DNA of 64,000 nt, taken from Lineus longissimus. Taxonomy: Eukaryota > Nemertea > Pilidiophora > Heteronemertea > Lineidae. The stretch is from contig NC_088326.1 of NCBI RefSeq assembly GCF_910592395.1, forward strand, positions 9,119,001 to 9,183,000. Reading direction: 5' to 3'. The notes beneath the pieces were generated by a model that saw only the letters and a list, made by a program, of their open reading frames with translations, did not search any database and was not told the DNA's origin. A program made the translations under genes and the position numbers. Shown piece by piece: positions 34,246 through 45,837 of this stretch; the stretch's first letter is position 1, and the number at the start of each line of letters is the position of its first letter.

Positions 34246-35035
34246 TCAACGTGGTCTTTATTCTCCTCCAAACAATGCAGTCTTGGGTCCCGCATTGCCA
34301 GTTTTACGTGATACTGACCCTGTAGTGCATATTTTAACAATAATTCTATTTACAGTGACATGACTCCACTTCTTGCCTAACATCCTTTACGATCCTTCGT
34401 CTATCCCATCCTTTATCATTGAAGAGTAACCTTATCAATTTCACTCAAAAGTATGGTGGATCCTTTGAAACTGAAACTTTGGACATAGCTGATTTTGGAT
34501 ACAGACGACAATGAAAAAATCAATAGACTTGACATCCAGGCAGACACTGATTGACAGATACCAAGACCTATTTTGCAGACCTTGTGATCATGATGATACC
34601 CTCAGGTTACTCTGTGAAAGTTTTCAATGAATTCGGTTATTCAATCGCTGAGAAAATACTTGTCAAAACCGATTAACTTTTTTGAGATACCCGATATATA
34701 TGCGGAGGCGAGACGGTTGATTTGTGAGTAAGACAGTTGATGTTTAATTATCTTTGTTCAACAAGGTATATCAAAGAAATCGTGGTGAGTTCTAAAGACC
34801 TATCAGAAACAACTCAGGAAGCACGGGTTTTCTATTCAACTCGAAGTTATTTCAAAGGTGTTAACTGTGTTCAGGGAGATACAAAAGTTCGTGCATTCCT
34901 TTCTGTATTACTAGTATTAGATTGCCAGAGCATTTTATAATCTATATCGATTGTCAATAGGAGACAAAATAATGTGCAATAGAATTTGAAAATGAATTTT
35001 GTATTTTAATTCTAAGTATCTCGTATTCGATACAG

Positions 35036-36045
35036 GGAATGCATTGCCGACAATGAGTTACAAAGTTCACAAGATGCGGCCCGGCTTCATTCGTCGCACT
35101 AGGGATTCATCATGGTTTGGAGTCTTTTTTGACAAGTACACTAACCGATATATCGTAATGGAAATAATGGCTAAACGATTGTCGCGTTTCCACCTCCTTT
35201 ATCTAAATCGGGGGCGTTATGTCAGAAAACAGTTATTCAAATCTGCTGGAAGCTCAATCAACAAGCTTATGTTCATCACCAAATTATATATCATGAAGGC
35301 TTATTTCGTATTTTTTAGTAAAACCAGACCAATACAATGTCCGAGAATATTTAGCCGTAATGGCATTCTTTTGGGTTTCTACACGATGGAACTGCCCACT
35401 CAGCGTCAGAACATTGAGCTCGTTTGGGTTTCGCATATAGAACACAATGAGTTGACTGGGCAAGCATTCGTTATATACGTTTACCGAACAGTTGAAAATA
35501 AACAAACGAGTTACTACGCATTTGGTGTTTTCCAGATCGCTGTAAAAAACGGTTTGGGAGACGAATTTAACTACACTCTGACAGCGGGGAAGGAGCTGGA
35601 CGTGCATATTATGCCAAGACTTCTTCACCGTTTCCCGTGGAAACTGTTATTTTCCGTCTTCGTAACTGCAAGTGAGGATGTACTTGTTACCATGAGGAAC
35701 TGCGTACATCTCTTTACTAAAAGGAGCTTCTACCAGCAGAAAGTCCCAATAATAGCCGACACAAAAAGGCGCGCTTGGAATTTTAAACGGGGATATTATC
35801 GCATAAGGTGGGACAGCGCCAACCAAATAATGATGTTAGCAAATGAAGTGAACAAAGCCAGGAGAGATTTGATTGTGACCTATATCCCTATTCAGAAAAA
35901 CTTTCCACACTATTGGTATTATAGAAAGAGTTACCAATCGACGATAATTTCAAATGTATATTCTATTGCCGATGGCCGGAACGGATCTTTTGTAGCTTAT
36001 TTTTCATATGGCAGGATGTATCTGAAGTTCTATCACCTGATATAG
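35036..36045 (+). CDS. Orphan long ORF, beta-rich protein, possibly a terminal exon
   Basis: The frame is open to the stop at 36043-36045. The first in-frame ATG is 35053 (MSYKVHKMRPGFIRRTRDSS), giving 330 residues. An acceptor-like GATACAG at 35035 would start an exon at 35036 in the same frame, so it may be a last exon. An upstream frame at 34737-34870 ending AAAG|GTGTTA is phase-compatible but weak. The protein has no signal peptide or membrane segment that I trust; it alternates short hydrophobic/aromatic strands (WFGVFFDKYTNRYIVMEIMA, AYFVFFSKTRP, ILLGFYTMEL, LVTMRNCVHLFTKRSFYQQK), as in beta-propeller or beta-sandwich folds, and is basic. I do not recognise the family. Length and clean frame argue against chance. 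Confidence 0.55.
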
Positions 36046-36577
36046 GCAGGGTTGTTTTAAGGAGAATAGTGTGACAATATTTTGAATTGCATATCGAATT
36101 TAGTATCATTATTTTGAGTTTCCCTCTGGTTGTCAGTAAACCCAGACACCCATGCCGACTTATCGGCGGTGAATATCAGTCCTTAAGACGACGGTGGATC
36201 GGTATGAGACACCCAGGATCATTAACCATTATGAATTTTAACACCTTACACCTTAAATTGGTCGGTTGCATTGACTAGTTAGAGGCTTTTTCCGACTTAT
36301 CAACGGTTTCTCTAACTTTTCCTGATTCTCCGACATTGTCCGACTTTGTCAAAAAGGTCGGATTTCCATAAAACCTGTGAAAAAAATAGGTCTTCCCAAG
36401 AAGGCCATTAAAGATCAAAGGCCTCAATTGAATTGGGTTAATGAGGTGTGATGCAAACACTCAGAGAAACCTTAAGTGTGAATACTAATTAGCTCCTCTC
36501 CTTGGACCATTTGCATGTCACACATGAGTACATCTGGGTTTGGCCAGGATTCCCCATCCCCCAGGACGGTTATATAA

Positions 36578-36598
36578 GGGTTAAGGTTAGGGTTAGCA
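36578..36598. repeat. Short telomere-like TTAGGG run
   Basis: GGGTTAAGGTTAGGGTTAGC is a degenerate run of about three TTAGGG units. Too short to mark a telomere. Confidence 0.45.
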
Positions 36599-36647
36599 TA
36601 ATAGATCATTATGATATGTAATAAGGATCCGTGTATATCAAGTGCTG

Positions 36648-36722
36648 GCAGCTGCCCCGGTGGCTACGCTGGTAGAGCGGTTTGCCTAGGTTACTGGATT
36701 GCATCCCACTCACAGCTGGGCC
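36648..36722 (+). repeat. tRNA-like segment, possible SINE head
   Basis: CCCCGGTGGCTACGCTGGTAGAGC resembles an A-box region (TGGCnnnnnGG) and GGATTGCATCCC about 30 bp on resembles a decayed B box (GGTTCGAATCC). An acceptor stem cannot be closed, so it is not called as a tRNA. Confidence 0.3.
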
Positions 36723-37604
36723 GTTTTCAAGCATTGTCAAATCTATAATTCTGGAATAATTACATAATAATAACAAGTCCATTAAGATACGAAGTACAGT
36801 GTCGATATTTTTTTGGAACACAATAAACCATGCGAATAAACGGAAGGCTTTCGAGGCCCCGACATTTTGAAATGTCGCATGGAAATACCGATGTTCGTCA
36901 GCTTCACTTCAGATCATCTGTTTTAATAGTATGACTATAGAAAGATTAGGTAGGGATGATGGAAACCCAATCCTCCTGCGAACTGAGATTTTTTTGTATC
37001 ATAAGCGCGCAGCAGAAGGCTTTTCTGCGAAGCGCTACTATGGTTAACGTGCATACGTATCCAATGTAAACAATCTATATCATAATACTATAAGGCGGCT
37101 CGCTAAAGTGCCATTTGGGGGTCGTGTTTCGTCTGGAAATTTTGCACGTTTGCAGGTGATATGTTATCCTGATGCAACGTCATGTTTATTTTCGGAAATT
37201 TACTTCAGCGGAGCAGTAATGAGGGATTTTTAATCGGACACGGTCAATTCTCCTTACAACTCACGGAAGCCAAGCCATTGCTGTTTAGTTATGCAGGGGA
37301 TTAATGAATCACCTGCACTCCCACCCCACAGGGTGACTAACACTACCTGTTGAACGGCTGGCTGTAGGGGGGTGATTGGAACAGCCTGTACACGTGTTGA
37401 CCTGCTGAACCAAGGTTAATGTTATTTTTCAATCCACGATTGTAGGCCTAGGTCACCTGATCTTCGAGATTTCGCGGGGAAAGAAATTGTAAACAAACGT
37501 ATGTGTGCAGTTCAAATGTAAACAAAAATGTATTTTTGGTATTTTCGGTTGCTGGACTTGGGTTTTCCCGCAGTAAGGAGCTGGGGTCAAATTGGTGGTC
37601 TATT

Positions 37605-38160
37605 GTTTATGGGTGCTGTGTTAGCCAGAGCTAACTCGTGATAATTAAGGTTACCATGGTATGTTTATGAGCTCACCACAGCTCTCAATACTTGATCTGA
37701 AGAGGCGCGCTGAACCTGAAATGGCCTTATCAGGGAGCTGCTCACGGTGCTGAACTTCTAGCTTGCCTGTCGAGTAAGTGCCTTGCCCGAGACCTGGCTA
37801 CATGTAGGAGGAGCACGCATTTTAAAGTTATAGTAGTGATAGTGCAATTGGTTCGAGCCATTTGGAGGCCGACATGTGAAGGCCTATCTGCATGGGTACT
37901 CCTTCTCCGTATAAAAAGGCGCATATTGCTGACGAAGGAACGAGGCATTGCCTCATCATCTCTATCGGACCAACTGATATACTTTTATATGCACGCATAC
38001 AGCACGCCACAGCTAGGTCCGAGTCTGTGGACAAATGGTTGGTTTAATTTGTCTCTTCGATATGGCTCCTTTGATATTGCATTAGATGTTTATTGCAATT
38101 CAATCTATTCAAGGTATAGCCCATTTGAACCTGCCTGCGCCACGGGTACAATGCTAGTAG
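37605..38160 (+). repeat. Dispersed repeat R1, copy 2 (with TATA box)
   Basis: Partner of 5477-6090; see that entry for shared blocks. TATAAAAA is at 37910-37917. Diverged by substitutions and indels, but order is kept throughout. Confidence 0.7.
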
Positions 38161-38169
38161 AGACTATGA

Positions 38170-41100
38170 TAGCCAATACATGTACTAAATTATGACGTCA
38201 TGAATTTATTCTTGTACACGTATAATGCGCGTTGTGGCCGCTATTTAGGAGGTAATTTTTGTTTCAAAATTGGGCCTCGGAAATGCGTCGAATTCTTGCA
38301 ACCTTTGGCTTCGTAGGTCTGGATCATACGTAAGAGTGTCACTGAGGGTGTCATACGTCGAATATCTTCGTGGTTTTAGAATAAATAACAACTTTTCAGA
38401 GAGCTCCGCTCATTCTCAAAAGCATACACAAACTTCACGCATATTCTCCCTGCCACATCAGTATTAGCTTCCAGCACGTATGTAGTGCTATACAACCTGG
38501 TCCATGGTGCAGGGTATTAGCAGGGAGATTAATGATTAGCCTGTTCTATTTTAGTTCTATTCGAGAAACACTGACCTGAGTGATAAGGCAAATTCTGCAG
38601 AGTGGCCTACCGGAACATGCAGTCAGGGTATCAATAAACAGTTATGCCAGGATGGACAAAATATGTACAGTGGCCAGCGCTTGCTCTTTGTTTTATTCTT
38701 TACTGACTGATGTTGTCAGTTTGAATTGCGTTCTGCATCTTTCCATGCGCCTGGCTTTGGTCCGACAGTGGCATTGGGTACGGGAGTGGGTAGGTGATAT
38801 GCCTAATATGTGAGGGCCTTATTTGGAACAGGACCTGCTGTCACTGGTCTCAATGCATTGTGCAAAATAGCGTACTCCAATCAATCTATTGGGGGTTGCA
38901 TGTAGATAGCAGCAATAAGTCCCTAAATGCAGTTAATTTCGTGTTTAACCTTTAATAAAACTTCAGTAACGTTAGAAATTTAATGTAGCTCAATCATCGT
39001 GCCCATTTAACTAATGTATATTACATTTCAACTTTGCCCGCTCCATGGGTATATGCTAGTGTAAACAATGTTTCTCAAGACCATGGATTCGATTCAAATG
39101 GCTTAAATTTGACTTAAAATGGCCACCAAAAGAGATAAACGCGCGAATGAAGCAACTCGACTATTCTGAGCTCCGAGAGAGAACCACATGAATATTCACA
39201 CTGTTTTTTAATCAAACTTCAATTTCCGGGATGTTGGTGGGGGGGGGGGGGGGGTTACCCCCCGACGTATGTGTTATGATTTTTGAGACTTTAGTAATAA
39301 TATCCAAAAGATCCTTAAAATGGATATAATCCCGAAGTGGACATAATCCCGAATTAATGAAGCAAAAAAGGGCAGGCGTTTGGGCAGAGACATATAGAGC
39401 TTATTAAAATATCAAGTTGTGGTAATACATGGCTTTGATGGACCAAAATGGAATTAATTCTCAATCTGTGGTTGATTCTTAATCTACAGAGTCAGGCCAT
39501 CACAGAAATATGCTTTTTGATTTTTAATTTAGAAAATGTGGTCTCACTGATCAGTTGTATTTTGTCAGGGCCATATCAATGCGCCAGTGACGTGTTGATG
39601 GATATGGTGTACGGAAATCATTTTGTCTGAGGCAATCGGTATTGGAATGTTTTGAAACTTTATCATGCTATTGGCAAAGGGTTCTTCTTGACACATATAA
39701 AATGTTGTGCAGATTGATTGGTCCAAGGTGTACTTTTTTTATCAAAACTTATGAACAACAATGTACACTTAATGTACACAGGTTTTAATAGAGGGCTCTG
39801 GCCGTTTCGCGAAAAAAATTTTGATATCAATTCCTTTTGAACGAATTCCACATGGGCCGTGGTGGGATCCGAAGACAAATTAAGGAGGAATGTATGTTTT
39901 TATGGGGTATCATTGGTTTTGCAGATCTTCTGTTTTTTCTAAAGAATAATCAATATTCGCTAGCAGTCTTTTTATGCTCCCAGATATGAAGAGGGTTCTA
40001 TGTTCCTCAGGTTCTTTGTTCATCAGTCTGGTGTTCCTCAAGAGTCAAGTGTCTTCCAGTCTCTTGGCCTGCAAAAACCCTTTCAAACCAAATTTTTATG
40101 CATCAACCATTCGGCAACATGTTGGTGGGGGAAAAACCTGATCCCTGACGCCTTAAATTGGTTGCCCAGGTACAAACACAAGCAATTGAGGATCCACCAG
40201 TACGACCTCTTGGCAGTCTTGCCAATATCATGCCAGTGAAAAGGAAGGGTAATGATGGTTGAGGGTTGGGGTTAGGGTACCATCAAAGGAGTACCTCTTC
40301 CTCGCTCTGGGTTAAACTTGTCACAGGACTGTACCATCATGAAGGTTTGGGGGTTCCACTCGAGCGCCCCGGGGTAAGCAGCTCGGAAGGACTTATTCAG
40401 AGGCCAATAAAGGGTTTGACAGGACTTCCCCCTCCCAATGGACTGGCTAAAACGTGTCAGAAGGACGGGGTATGGGGGGGGGGGGGCTCTCCGTGTCGAC
40501 AGTTGCGCGAGTTCAATAGAGCTTGCACTTTACATAAGAACCTGCCAGAGTGCCAGACTACGAAAGTCCGGACACCTTTCAGGGGGAGGGGGGACATTTT
40601 CCATTTCTTTGCCGCTATTATGATGATGGAGTTGAGTTACTGCCAAAGAGATACACGGAGAAAACTGTCTATCAAAACAAAAAATTGGCGGAAGGAACTA
40701 TAACAGGTTCCCAACCCCTCCCCCAACCTAAAGGCGCTGCGCACTTACTAGGGCACTGCACTGATAATATAATGGGCCAAACATACAAAAATACATAATT
40801 GGCTGGTTTCCTCTCTTGGCATTTCTTGTGGTCGGAGTAGGGCGCCGTAACCATGGCAACCATCTTATTATGCATGCAATCATACCCGCGGTTCAAACTT
40901 GCGTCGGCGTTGTAGAGTTTCGAATCACCATGGAGTGTTTTCTAGGTCATATTTATATTCAGAAGCAAAGGAGATGGTGAACTTCTGTCTGGCGGTGAAA
41001 TGGGGCAGCTGGTTAGGATAATGTTGAACAATTGAGTCCATGCTCTTCATATCCTTTCTGAAAGACCACTTCAAATTGCCAACTGCCATTTTTCTTATCC

Positions 41101-41200
41101 TGTTACGCATGTAGATGAAGCTCTTACTCATGCGCATGCGCAACCGGATACAAAATGCGGAACTATTATTGATGCAGTTCGTGCGGCTTGATGTCCTCAA
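38170..41200. other. Intergenic, no supported gene
   Basis: About 3 kb with a G16 run at 39239-39254, another long G run near 40476, and no convincing ORF or transposon end. Confidence 0.35.
39239..39254 (+). repeat. Poly-G tract, G16
   Basis: Uninterrupted run of 16 G. Similar G or C runs occur near 40476, 44024, 50789, 52851, 53947 and 57307. Confidence 0.9.
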
Positions 41201-41204
41201 TAGG

Positions 41205-41295
41205 TATTGATCATTCTTTGAGAAAGGAATGAGTGTTGTTACTACCTAACGCCAAGGCATTATTCGAACGTTGATCTTGCCCCATGCGGAGTTAC
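41205..41295. repeat. Dispersed repeat R6, copy 2
   Basis: Partner of 11128-11240; moderately diverged. Confidence 0.4.
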
Positions 41296-41429
41296 CGGCA
41301 GTGAATGTCAATCCTAAAGTCTCCTGCTTTCACCGCCGACCCAATAGGGTGTGAAATCTGTCAGACACACTCATAAACGGGTGGCCAATGAATTTGTTCG
41401 ACACACAAAGTGACTGAATGATGGCCTGA

Positions 41430-42935
41430 ATTGATCTTGAATCTTGAATCTTGAATGGTACTGTGCCTGAGCGCGTTTCGCGTATTGATGGCACAGGGGT
41501 AGGTAGATATTACTGGTGGCGCTGGCTAGCCGAGATACAGGTGGTATCGATCTCGGCTTGGCTCACTTTGTTCCAGTCAACCACGGTTCGTGGAAAAAAG
41601 GAGTTTTTGAAGTCTTCCGTTGCGGTACGGATCACAAAAAGTTTGTTAGCGTTTTTTGCTCTAGTTCTTTGGGGTCCTGGTGTTATGTAGTCTTCCTTGT
41701 TAAGACCAGTTTCGTCGTTTACGATTTTATGCAGCATTTTAATTCGATTTTCTCTCCTGCGCTTTTCGAGGGTATCCCAGCCAAGATTTGTGATCATATC
41801 ATTTACACTGCTGTGCCTGCTGTAGTCACTGCATACAAACCTGGCTGCTCGTCGCTGGATTCTTTCTAGATCTTTTATGAGTTTTGCCTTGTGCGGGTCC
41901 CATATGATGCTGCCGTATTCCAGTCGTGATCTTACTAGTGTCTGGTATGCAATTGCCTTAAGTTCTTTTGGCGCGAATTTAAGTGTCCTTTTGACAAACC
42001 CAAGGGTGCTGCTGGCTTTTGCACATGTTTTACTGATGTGGTCGTCCCATGTAAGAGAGCTCGAGAGGGTGAGGCCTAGGTATGGGGAGGAGCCGACTTC
42101 TTGCAGAACATGACCATTCAGTTCGTATAGGTATTGTAAACTGGAGCGCTTGGAAGGGTTTGTTCGGATGATGTAGCATTTACTAGCATTAAACGACATC
42201 CCCCACTTGGTGGCCCACTTCTCTAGTTCAGCCAGGTCATGCTGCATAGCGTGTTGGTATTCTATAGTCCTGATTGGCCTGTATAGGAGACAATCGTCCG
42301 CGAAGAGTCGAATTATTGATAGTACCACATCTGGTAGATCGTTTATATGTAGCAAGAGTAAAGGTCCCAAAACTGACCCTTGGGGAACCCCAGAATCCAC
42401 CGTTGCTATGTCGGATTTCTCTCCCTCTAGCACTACCTTCTGCGTTCTACCCATAAGGAACTCCTCAATCCATTTAAGGATTGTGCCGTCTACCCCATAG
42501 TGGCTGAGTTTCTTCAACAAGCGCTTGTGGGGGACAGTGTCAAAGGCCTTACTGAAGTCCAGCACCGCTATGTCGACTTGAGTCTTTTTGTCCTTAAAGC
42601 CTAAAAGGTCGTGTGTTGTGGCCAAAAGCTGCGTTTCACATGAATGTGATCTCCTGAACCCGTGCTGTACCGGTGACAGCACATTGTGGGTGTCTAGGTG
42701 TTCCCTTATGTGCCTGCTGATAACATGTTCCATAAGCTTACTACACATGTGAGTGAGACTGGTCTGTAATTCGACGCTGCATGACGGTCCCCTTTCTTAA
42801 ACACAGGTGTGACATGGGCCTTTTTCCAGTCATCTGGGAGGACTCCTGTCTTGGCGGAAGTGCGAAAGATCGTTGTCAGCATTGGTGCAATCTCGGTTGC
42901 TGCCTCTTTTAACACTCGGTTGGGCAGTTGATATT
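41430..42935 (-). mobile_element. CR1/Jockey-group non-LTR retrotransposon, 5' truncated
   Basis: Minus-strand element with the 3' two-thirds of ORF2. It starts near NRVLKEAATEIAPML (about 42920), where it is truncated, and ends after a short 3' UTR in tandem ATTCAAG units (plus-strand CTTGAAT repeats at about 41434-41456), the sort of short tail repeat seen in CR1-type elements. The long reading frame is described separately. A related, more damaged copy is at 60887-61975. Confidence 0.85.
41510..42748 (-). pseudogene. Reverse transcriptase part of the 41.4 kb non-LTR element
   Basis: 412 open codons. Motifs in order: QHGFRRSHSCETQL, DIAVLDFSKAFDTVPH (RT motif A), SGVPQGSVLGPLL (motif B'), RLFADDCLLYR (catalytic FADD), SPYLGLTL, then the C-terminal signature NSFFPRTVVDWNK. 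RT domain residues are intact, but the frame is broken just upstream: 42749-42915 reads KKAHVTPVFKKGDRHAASNY and RPVSLTCV in another frame. No endonuclease or ORF1 is present, so it is not an autonomous copy. The family copies RNA into DNA at the target site. Confidence 0.85.
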
Positions 42936-42939
42936 GCCA

Positions 42940-44160
42940 ACCTCGTATTATTATCTGGTTGCCTTTCTTCTATTACAACACGCACAGTGCATTTATGTCA
43001 GGCCAGCATCCCTGGAACCGTTAACACCTGGTCTTCCACTACGACGGCTTTCAGTGCGTGCCTCGTGTGCAACAACCACGTGTTTAATACTAGTGTTGTC
43101 GCGACATGGACGTGTGGGAAAGGAAGGTAATGCATGGAGACTACCAATAATGTAGTAACAGCCGTTCTGATGGCCGATCGGGGGCATATCAAAAGGTTTC
43201 GCCCCTGTTGTTTCATTCACATTTCGCGCCAAAATGACGTAAGCCACCGAGCTATTTTTAGACGCGTGGACTGGGCGAAACGAGTGTGTCGCCACATCGA
43301 AGGCCGAAAAAACATGTTTGAATCAAATATCGACGATGCCAAGCAAATCGAGTCAATGACATAAACACTGTTGTTTGAAAAAATCGAAACATTGAACGAA
43401 ATCAACACCTTTTGAGTGCTTTCCGACCCAATTTCCGTGATCACATTTGCTTCCTCGGCAGTGAAGTACGCCATGATGCTTTTTAAGTGACGTCACGCAA
43501 TCTTGCATCCAGGAATATTGGGAATACGCATGTACAGCAACAGCAGCGCTTTCAGCGGCCACGCGTCCTGGAAACCAGGCCAGCTATTTCTTTCAATTCT
43601 CGAAACCGCTATTATGACACACGAATCCCTTATCCAATCACAAACGGGTATGCCTTCCCGGGAAATAAATTTCATGAATATTAATTATCCGATGCTAATC
43701 GCGGACGGCCCATAAAAGGAAACGCCTGAGGCCGGGAAAACCCCGGGGATTCCATGGTTTTGGGCCAAATTCATGCAACTTTGGGAGCAAAATGACACAT
43801 TAATTTCGCATCAATTGTACGTGCAATCTTTATGATTGTAAAGTATATGTCTTCGAATCAATAAAACAGTTTCTAATGGGAAACTTTATCGGTTTTAATA
43901 ATGCCTTTTGAGGGGTGTTTTGTGCATGGCCCCCGCTCCATGAATAGAAAATGCATTGCGCTATGTTGCGCTACACTAGATGGCGCCACCGTTGGCTCCG
44001 TAAATGAAACAAACTTTTTGATATGGGGGGGGGGGAGTTTATCGGTGGTGAAGGACGGAAATACGCACCACCACGGTAGATCGGCATGATCATGACCTGA
44101 TGGCTAGATCTCATTGAAAGAAAAACAGAAGAGAATTTCCGTATGGCAGAATATCTTTAT
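42940..44160. other. Intergenic, no supported gene
   Basis: Overlapping short frames on both strands at 42870-43715 conflict with each other and have no motifs. A long G run is near 44024. Confidence 0.35.
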
Positions 44161-44162
44161 TG

Positions 44163-44364
44163 AAGGGGTACACCGTTCGTTATTACTTGTGGTCCAGTTA
44201 AATAGAAATCCACTAATACACAATGCCGTAGTGCAGTTATCATGAATACGAATTTGTACATTTGTATATCAGTCTAAATTTTTATTTAGTACGTAATTCC
44301 GCAATTGGACACTTTTAAATTCAATTACAAATTCAAAAATTTTAACGAACGGTGTAGGCCTTTA
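44163..44364. mobile_element. MITE, ACACCGTTCGTTA family, full copy
   Basis: Left end GGGGTACACCGTTCGTTATT; right end on the minus strand AAAGGCCTACACCGTTCGTT. About 200 bp, AT-rich interior, no ORF. A half copy is at 57717-57785. Confidence 0.7.
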
Positions 44365-44389
44365 ACAAAGAAACGTTGCAAGCCCTGGG

Positions 44390-44610
44390 CCTTTATAAAT
44401 CAGTGACACCCAACGACCGGGCAGGGATCAGCCAATTCTATTAAAGATCCGACCCGATCCAATGATATCTAGAATGGTGTGTTTAGAAAGAAATAAGCCG
44501 CCATATGCCAACTTCGTAATATTAAAAAAATAAAGATGTTTCGTTTTTGTTCCGTCTCAATAATGACATTACCTTTGAGTTCGTGACATGTCGCCGAGAT
44601 AAGTTATCTT
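44390..44610. repeat. Dispersed repeat R3, copy 2
   Basis: Partner of 11300-11545. It begins about 25 bp after the MITE at 44163. Confidence 0.65.
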
Positions 44611-45837
44611 ACCACTTTCGATGACATTTTTCGTTACCAAAATGTCGCAGCGATATTTATTGGTCAAATACAACACAGTTTTTCTTGTTGATGAAATTGA
44701 TTCGAGTTTGGAATTTCTTTCGTGTTGAATCGCTGACTACTGCCGCCTCCATGAATTGAGCTCCTCATTGTTTTGTGCTGGCGGTGTAGACGTTTTATTT
44801 ATCCTCGGACAGACTTTTCGAGAACAAATGATTCCTTTATGATTTTTCATCTCCGAGCTATCGACGGTAATGGCCTCTATAGAACCATGCATCATAATCT
44901 GTCGGAACACGATAGATTCGCACGCTCTTTAATAATATGAGCTGGATTTCAAGAAACTGCTTAAGTTTGAAGGCAAAGGATATTGCGGTTTTTGTACACT
45001 TGCCGAGATATCAGACCGCTGATTGAGCAATAGGGATGGTCAGTCGCCTCATGCTAACTTGTTACCATTGTGTGTACAGCGATGCCGTTTATGAGTGAGT
45101 AATAGCCGATCAACTTCAGCTTGAAATAGAATGCATACATTTTCATCAAGGTATTAGACGCGCTGACTACAAGGAGGATACCGCGGTGACGTCACATCAC
45201 GTGATCCCGACCCATATTAGTGATCGCTATGGCCAATCAGATTCAGTCTACTGACAGCACCAGCACTGAACACATCTCCACGTCTCACTGTCTGGTGCGC
45301 TTTTGTACACAAAAACACCAATAGACATGAAATATTGCAATATCTAGTATGGATTCTTCCTGTGTAAAATAAAATTTACAGAGCAGATTAACTTCCACGA
45401 ATAAAAAAGACGTTTGGCGTGGCCAAAGTGCGGAAATAATGTCTCCGCTAAAATACACTACGAAATACACTAGGCAATGCACTACGCAATATACAGTAGA
45501 GATGCAGTTGAGTTTGTTATTGTTTTGACTTAGAAGCCCGCCCATATCATAATATATTCATGTATTCATGAAGTATGAACTCATTTCTGTCCCATACAAC
45601 TCTAAGAACAGTGAATTTCTCCTTAAATCATCACCGAAACCGCGATATCCGCAGGAAGATTTCGTTCTAGTGTCCGAAAATGCATGATCTTACAGGGGCG
45701 CTAACTCGACAAATAGAGGGGATCTATGGGGATCTATGCGAGTTTTAGGCATTACAGGTCTCGAACTTGTAAAATCTGTAAACATGCCTCCAAATCCCAT
45801 TATGATAATGAAGAGATTGCCCCATATCTGGGAGACT

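Noticed and set aside
36578-36598. Interstitial telomere as a chromosome-fusion scar
   Set aside because: Only about three degenerate TTAGGG units, well within chance or replication slippage.
36648-36722. tRNA gene
   Set aside because: A and B boxes are imperfect and no acceptor stem closes; kept only as a tRNA-like segment.
41451-42500. Several plus-strand frames over the non-LTR elements
   Set aside because: They are antisense to a clear reverse transcriptase.
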